From Bradyrhizobium sp. CCGB12 (lineage in GTDB: Bacteria > Pseudomonadota > Alphaproteobacteria > Rhizobiales > Xanthobacteraceae): 64,000 nucleotides of DNA. The translations under genes and the position numbers were made by a program. Positions 60,670 to 64,000 of this stretch are shown here, one piece after another; within the stretch, counting starts at the first letter, position 1; each line of letters begins with the position of its first letter. Under the pieces are notes generated by a model, which saw only the letters and a list, made by a program, of their open reading frames with translations, made no database searches and had not been told where the DNA came from. Location: assembly GCF_024199845.1 (NCBI RefSeq), contig NZ_JANADO010000001.1, forward strand, positions 6,696,001 through 6,760,000, in the 5' to 3' direction.

Positions 60670-60812
60670 TGTCGTCCCGGCGAAAGCCGGGACCCATACG
60701 CCGCAGCAATCGTTTTACGAAGACTCGGAGTTACCAGCTTCGCCCCAAACCACTCCCTGTGGTTATGGGTCCCGGCCTTCGTGCGCAATTGCGCACTAGG
60801 CCGGGACGACAG
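60670..60812. repeat. family D element
   Basis: TGTCGTCCCGGCGAAAGCCG at the left, CTCCCTGTGGTTATGGGTCC in the middle, GTGCGCAATTGCGCAC hairpin and GGCCGGGACGACA at the right. Between convergent genes. Confidence 0.85.
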
Positions 60813-60840
60813 TTGTGGTTGGAGCGGCCAGCGCCGCCCC

Positions 60841-62166
60841 TTACGTCGACGACACCGCGCTCTTCAGCGGCGCCGCCTGCGGGGCGGCACCGCCGGTCAG
60901 CCTGGCGCGCTCGGTGTTTGGCCAGAGCAGAAGCAGGCCGAGCAGGCCGGAGCCGACCATCACCGCCGCGTTGATGGTGAAGCCGGTCATGTAGCCGTCG
61001 AGCGTGCTGCCGGCGCGCTGGATCACGGTGCCCATCACGGCGGGTGCGATGATGCCCGAGAGCGTGTAGAGCGCGCCATAGATCGCGAGGATCGCGCCGC
61101 GCTGCGAGCTCGGCGTGAACTCGCCGAGCATGGGCGGGCACACGACATAGATCGCGCCGCACAGGCCCGAACCGACCACAAGCAGCGCGATCTGAAGGCC
61201 CGCGCCCTGAACATGCGGCATCATCGCCAGGATCAGCCCGCCGATCACCAGCGGCACCGAGCCCAGCACGCCGCGAGCCACGCGGGTGTTGTAGCCGCGT
61301 GCCATCATCACCTGCGAGATCCAGCCGGTGAGAATGACGATGGTGGCGCCGAACACCCAGGGCAGGATCGAGATGAAGCCGGCCTGGCTCTGCGAGAAGC
61401 CGAGCCCCTTGACGATGAACGGCGTGAACCAGGTCAGCCCGAGCGACAGCGCCCAATAGGCGCCGAAGGTCGCGGCGACGCAGCCGATGAAGGTCCGCGA
61501 GGTGAGAAGCTGCAGATAGGGGATCTTCGGCTCGGTCGCGGCCAGGACCTGCGTGTCCTCCAGCGGCCCTTCCTTGCCGAGCGCGAGCCAGGCACAGACC
61601 CAGATCAGGCCGACGACGCCGAGCGCGCCGAAAGCATAGTGCCAGGAATGATTCACGATGACCCAGTTCAGCGCGGGCACGGCGAGGATGACGCCGAAGG
61701 CTGAGCCCTGCGACAGGATCGCGGTCGGCAGCGTGCGCTTCTCATCGGGAAACCATTTGTAGATCGCGTGCGCGGCGACCGAGAAGGCCGGGCCTTCGCC
61801 GGCGCCAAGCACGATGCGGCAGATCAACAGCGTGGTGAAAGAAACGGTGCCGACCATGGGAAACTGCGCGAGTGCCCAGATCACCGCCAGCGTCAGCAGC
61901 ACCCAGCGCGTCGGCACCTTGTTGACGATGAAGCCGACCACGATGGCCGAGATCGAGAACAGGAAGAAGAACGAGGAGCCGAGCAGGCCGAATTGCTCGG
62001 CGCTGAGCTTCATGTCGGTCATGATCGGCACGCCGGCGAGACCGACGACGATCTTGTCGGCGAAGTTCACGACCATGAAGAGAAAGAGGAGAAAAGTGAT
62101 GGTCCATGCGCCCTTTGGCGTCCCGGTCGTCTTGCCCGCCATCTCTGGCGTTCCCTCAGCGCTCAT
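60841..62166 (-). CDS. MFS transporter, anion:cation symporter (ACS) family
   Basis: Carrier of 441 residues with 12 predicted helices. VVNFADKIVVGLAGVPI, LLICRIVLGAGEGPAFSVAAHAI and WFPDEKRTLPTAILSQGSAFG are ACS-family features (phthalate, hexuronate and galactonate symporters). The ATG at 62166 follows GGGGAG; the upstream open frame antisense to lolD-like is not coding. Likely imports an organic anion. Confidence 0.85.
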   Translation of the reverse strand: MSAEGTPEMAGKTTGTPKGAWTITFLLFLFMVVNFADKIVVGLAGVPIMTDMKLSAEQFGLLGSSFFFLFSISAIVVGFIVNKVPTRWVLLTLAVIWALAQFPMVGTVSFTTLLICRIVLGAGEGPAFSVAAHAIYKWFPDEKRTLPTAILSQGSAFGVILAVPALNWVIVNHSWHYAFGALGVVGLIWVCAWLALGKEGPLEDTQVLAATEPKIPYLQLLTSRTFIGCVAATFGAYWALSLGLTWFTPFIVKGLGFSQSQAGFISILPWVFGATIVILTGWISQVMMARGYNTRVARGVLGSVPLVIGGLILAMMPHVQGAGLQIALLVVGSGLCGAIYVVCPPMLGEFTPSSQRGAILAIYGALYTLSGIIAPAVMGTVIQRAGSTLDGYMTGFTINAAVMVGSGLLGLLLLWPNTERARLTGGAAPQAAPLKSAVSST

Positions 62167-62310
62167 GCTTCTCCCCGTATGTCTTTTCGGCACTTTTTTG
62201 ATTTGGCCGTCTTGGGAGCTAACAACGGGTTCGAGACCAACGCAACCCGGCATTTCCGCAGCAAGTGTGCTACGCAGCAATTCCGTTAATTCCGTCCGGC
62301 GCCAATCATC

Positions 62311-62960
<650 letters not shown>

Positions 62961-62964
<4 letters not shown>

Positions 62965-64000
62965 GGCGCGCGCTCTGGATCCTCGCCGTACTGCTCAGCC
63001 ATTGGCGGCGCCACAAGATGCAGTTCGCAACGCTGCTGATCGGGCTGATCGCAGCGACCGCGCTGTGGAGCGGCGTGCAGGCGATCAACCAGCAGGCCCG
63101 CAGCGCCTATGACCGCGCCGCGGCGACCTTTGGCGGCGTGCGCACCGCGATGCTGGTGGCGCCTGATGCGGCGACCTTTTCCCAAGAGCTGTTCGTCAAG
63201 CTGAGGCGTGCCGGCTGGCCGGTCTCGCCGGTGCTGGAAGGCCGGGTCCAGATCAATGGACGCTCGGTGCGGCTGCTCGGCATCGAGCCGGTGACCCTGC
63301 CGGCCGATGTCGGCAACGCGCCGCGCCTTGGTGCTGCGGATCTCGGCAGCTTCGTCGCGCCGCCGGGCCAGACGCTGGTGGCGCGGGAGACGCTGGCCGA
63401 CTTGCAGGAGCCGGAAGGCGCGGCGCCGGCGATCAGCAATGGCGCAAAACTGCCGCCGCTGCGCGTGCAGCCGCAGCTCGTGCCCGACGTGCTCGTGGTC
63501 GACATCGGCGTGGCACAGAAGCTCCTCAACAAGCCGGATCAGGTGTCGCGACTCCTGATTGGCAATCCCAAGGGCAAGCCCGTGCCGCTTCAAAGTGTCG
63601 TCGGCGACCGGCTGCAGCGGGTCGAACCGAATGCAGAGACAGAGCTGGAGCGTCTCACCGACAGTTTCCATCTCAACCTCACCGCCTTCGGCCTGCTGTC
63701 GTTCTTCGTCGGTCTCTTCATCGTCAACTCGGCCGTCGGCCTCGCCTTCGAGCAGCGGCTGCCGATGCTGCGAACGTTGCGGGCCTGCGGCGCCTCGGCG
63801 CGCCTCGTCAACACGGTGCTGGTGATCGAGCTCGTGGCACTGGCGCTGGTCGCCGGCCTGATCGGGCTCGTCTGCGGCTATTTCATCGCCGCTGCGCTAT
63901 TGCCCGACGTCGCGGCGTCGCTCCGCGGGCTCTATGGTGCGCAGATCCCGGGGCAACTTGCGCTGCGACCTGAATGGTGGCTGGCCGGGATCGGCATCAG
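62961..64000 (+). CDS. FtsX-like ABC permease, 3' end beyond window
   Basis: Partial permease, 346 residues visible. The first membrane helix (FATLLIGLIAATALWSGVQAI) leads into a periplasmic domain (about 45-235) and then the FtsX core (AFGLLSFFVGLFIVNSAVGLAF and VLVIELVALALVAGLIGLV). The FtsX-core sequence LPMLRTLRACGASARLV matches permeases paired with LolD-type ATPases. Runs off the right edge; remaining helices are outside. Confidence 0.85.

Overview
The window looks like chromosomal DNA of a Bradyrhizobium-type alphaproteobacterium (Nitrobacteraceae; Rhodopseudomonas is the nearest alternative). The reasons are high GC with strongly GC-biased third positions, many branched-chain-amino-acid-type ABC solute-binding proteins, a CYP199A-like P450 with its ferredoxin, a sox cluster, paired acyl-CoA dehydrogenases, and about twenty palindromic intergenic elements of the kinds common in that group. 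This assignment is an inference from gene content; no database search was run. I saw no rRNA, tRNA, CRISPR array, transposase or phage gene.

Layout. (1) 1-8.4 kb, + strand: the end of a shikimate/quinate dehydrogenase, a complete five-gene Liv-type ABC importer, a Gfo/Idh/MocA dehydrogenase and a fused 3-dehydroshikimate dehydratase (QuiC type). Together they read as import of quinate or shikimate and conversion to protocatechuate. (2) 8.4-12 kb: a small acidic protein, a lone ABC solute-binding protein and an NDH-2-like flavoprotein. (3) 12-15 kb: an AT-rich leader followed by an 813-residue, 24-unit degenerate RTX-like repeat protein, the most unusual gene here. (4) 15-21.3 kb: an aromatic-acid block with a solute-binding protein, [2Fe-2S] ferredoxin, CYP199A-like P450, MarR regulator, feruloyl-CoA synthetase and a second MarR regulator with a palindromic operator. 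(5) 21.5-26.4 kb: the lower cyanurate/ureide pathway (AtzF; AtzG-AtzE-AtzH-GntR), preceded by a decayed ABC-transporter ATPase.

(6) 26.5-29 kb: an APH-fold protein with an altered catalytic loop and a UgpB-like solute-binding protein. (7) 29.2-34.8 kb: a TRAP solute-binding protein fused in one operon to two histidine kinases and an OmpR-type regulator, with no TRAP permease, so probably a ligand-sensing system. (8) 35.2-37.4 kb: an ECF sigma factor flanked by copies of a 13-nt motif, then a CcdA-like protein and a thioredoxin. (9) 37.5-40.6 kb: a membrane protein, an L,D-transpeptidase and an AapJ-like amino-acid-binding protein. (10) 40.8-50.6 kb: two acyl-CoA dehydrogenases, an AhpD-fold protein, a VOC protein, two MFS carriers, a prolyl-oligopeptidase-family enzyme and a DUF938 methyltransferase.

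(11) 50.8-56.9 kb: thiosulfate oxidation, soxX-Y-Z-A-K-B, followed by a DsrE-like secreted protein and a persulfide-dioxygenase/rhodanese fusion. SoxCD, SoxR, SoxV and SoxW are not adjacent. (12) 57-64 kb: two MFS carriers, a D-aminoacylase-type amidohydrolase, and an ABC exporter ATPase whose FtsX-like permease runs off the end.

Most intergenic gaps hold palindromic repeats in seven recognisable families (called A-G below). In one gap a family B element lies inside a family A element, and in another a repeat supplies the stop codon of a neighbouring gene.
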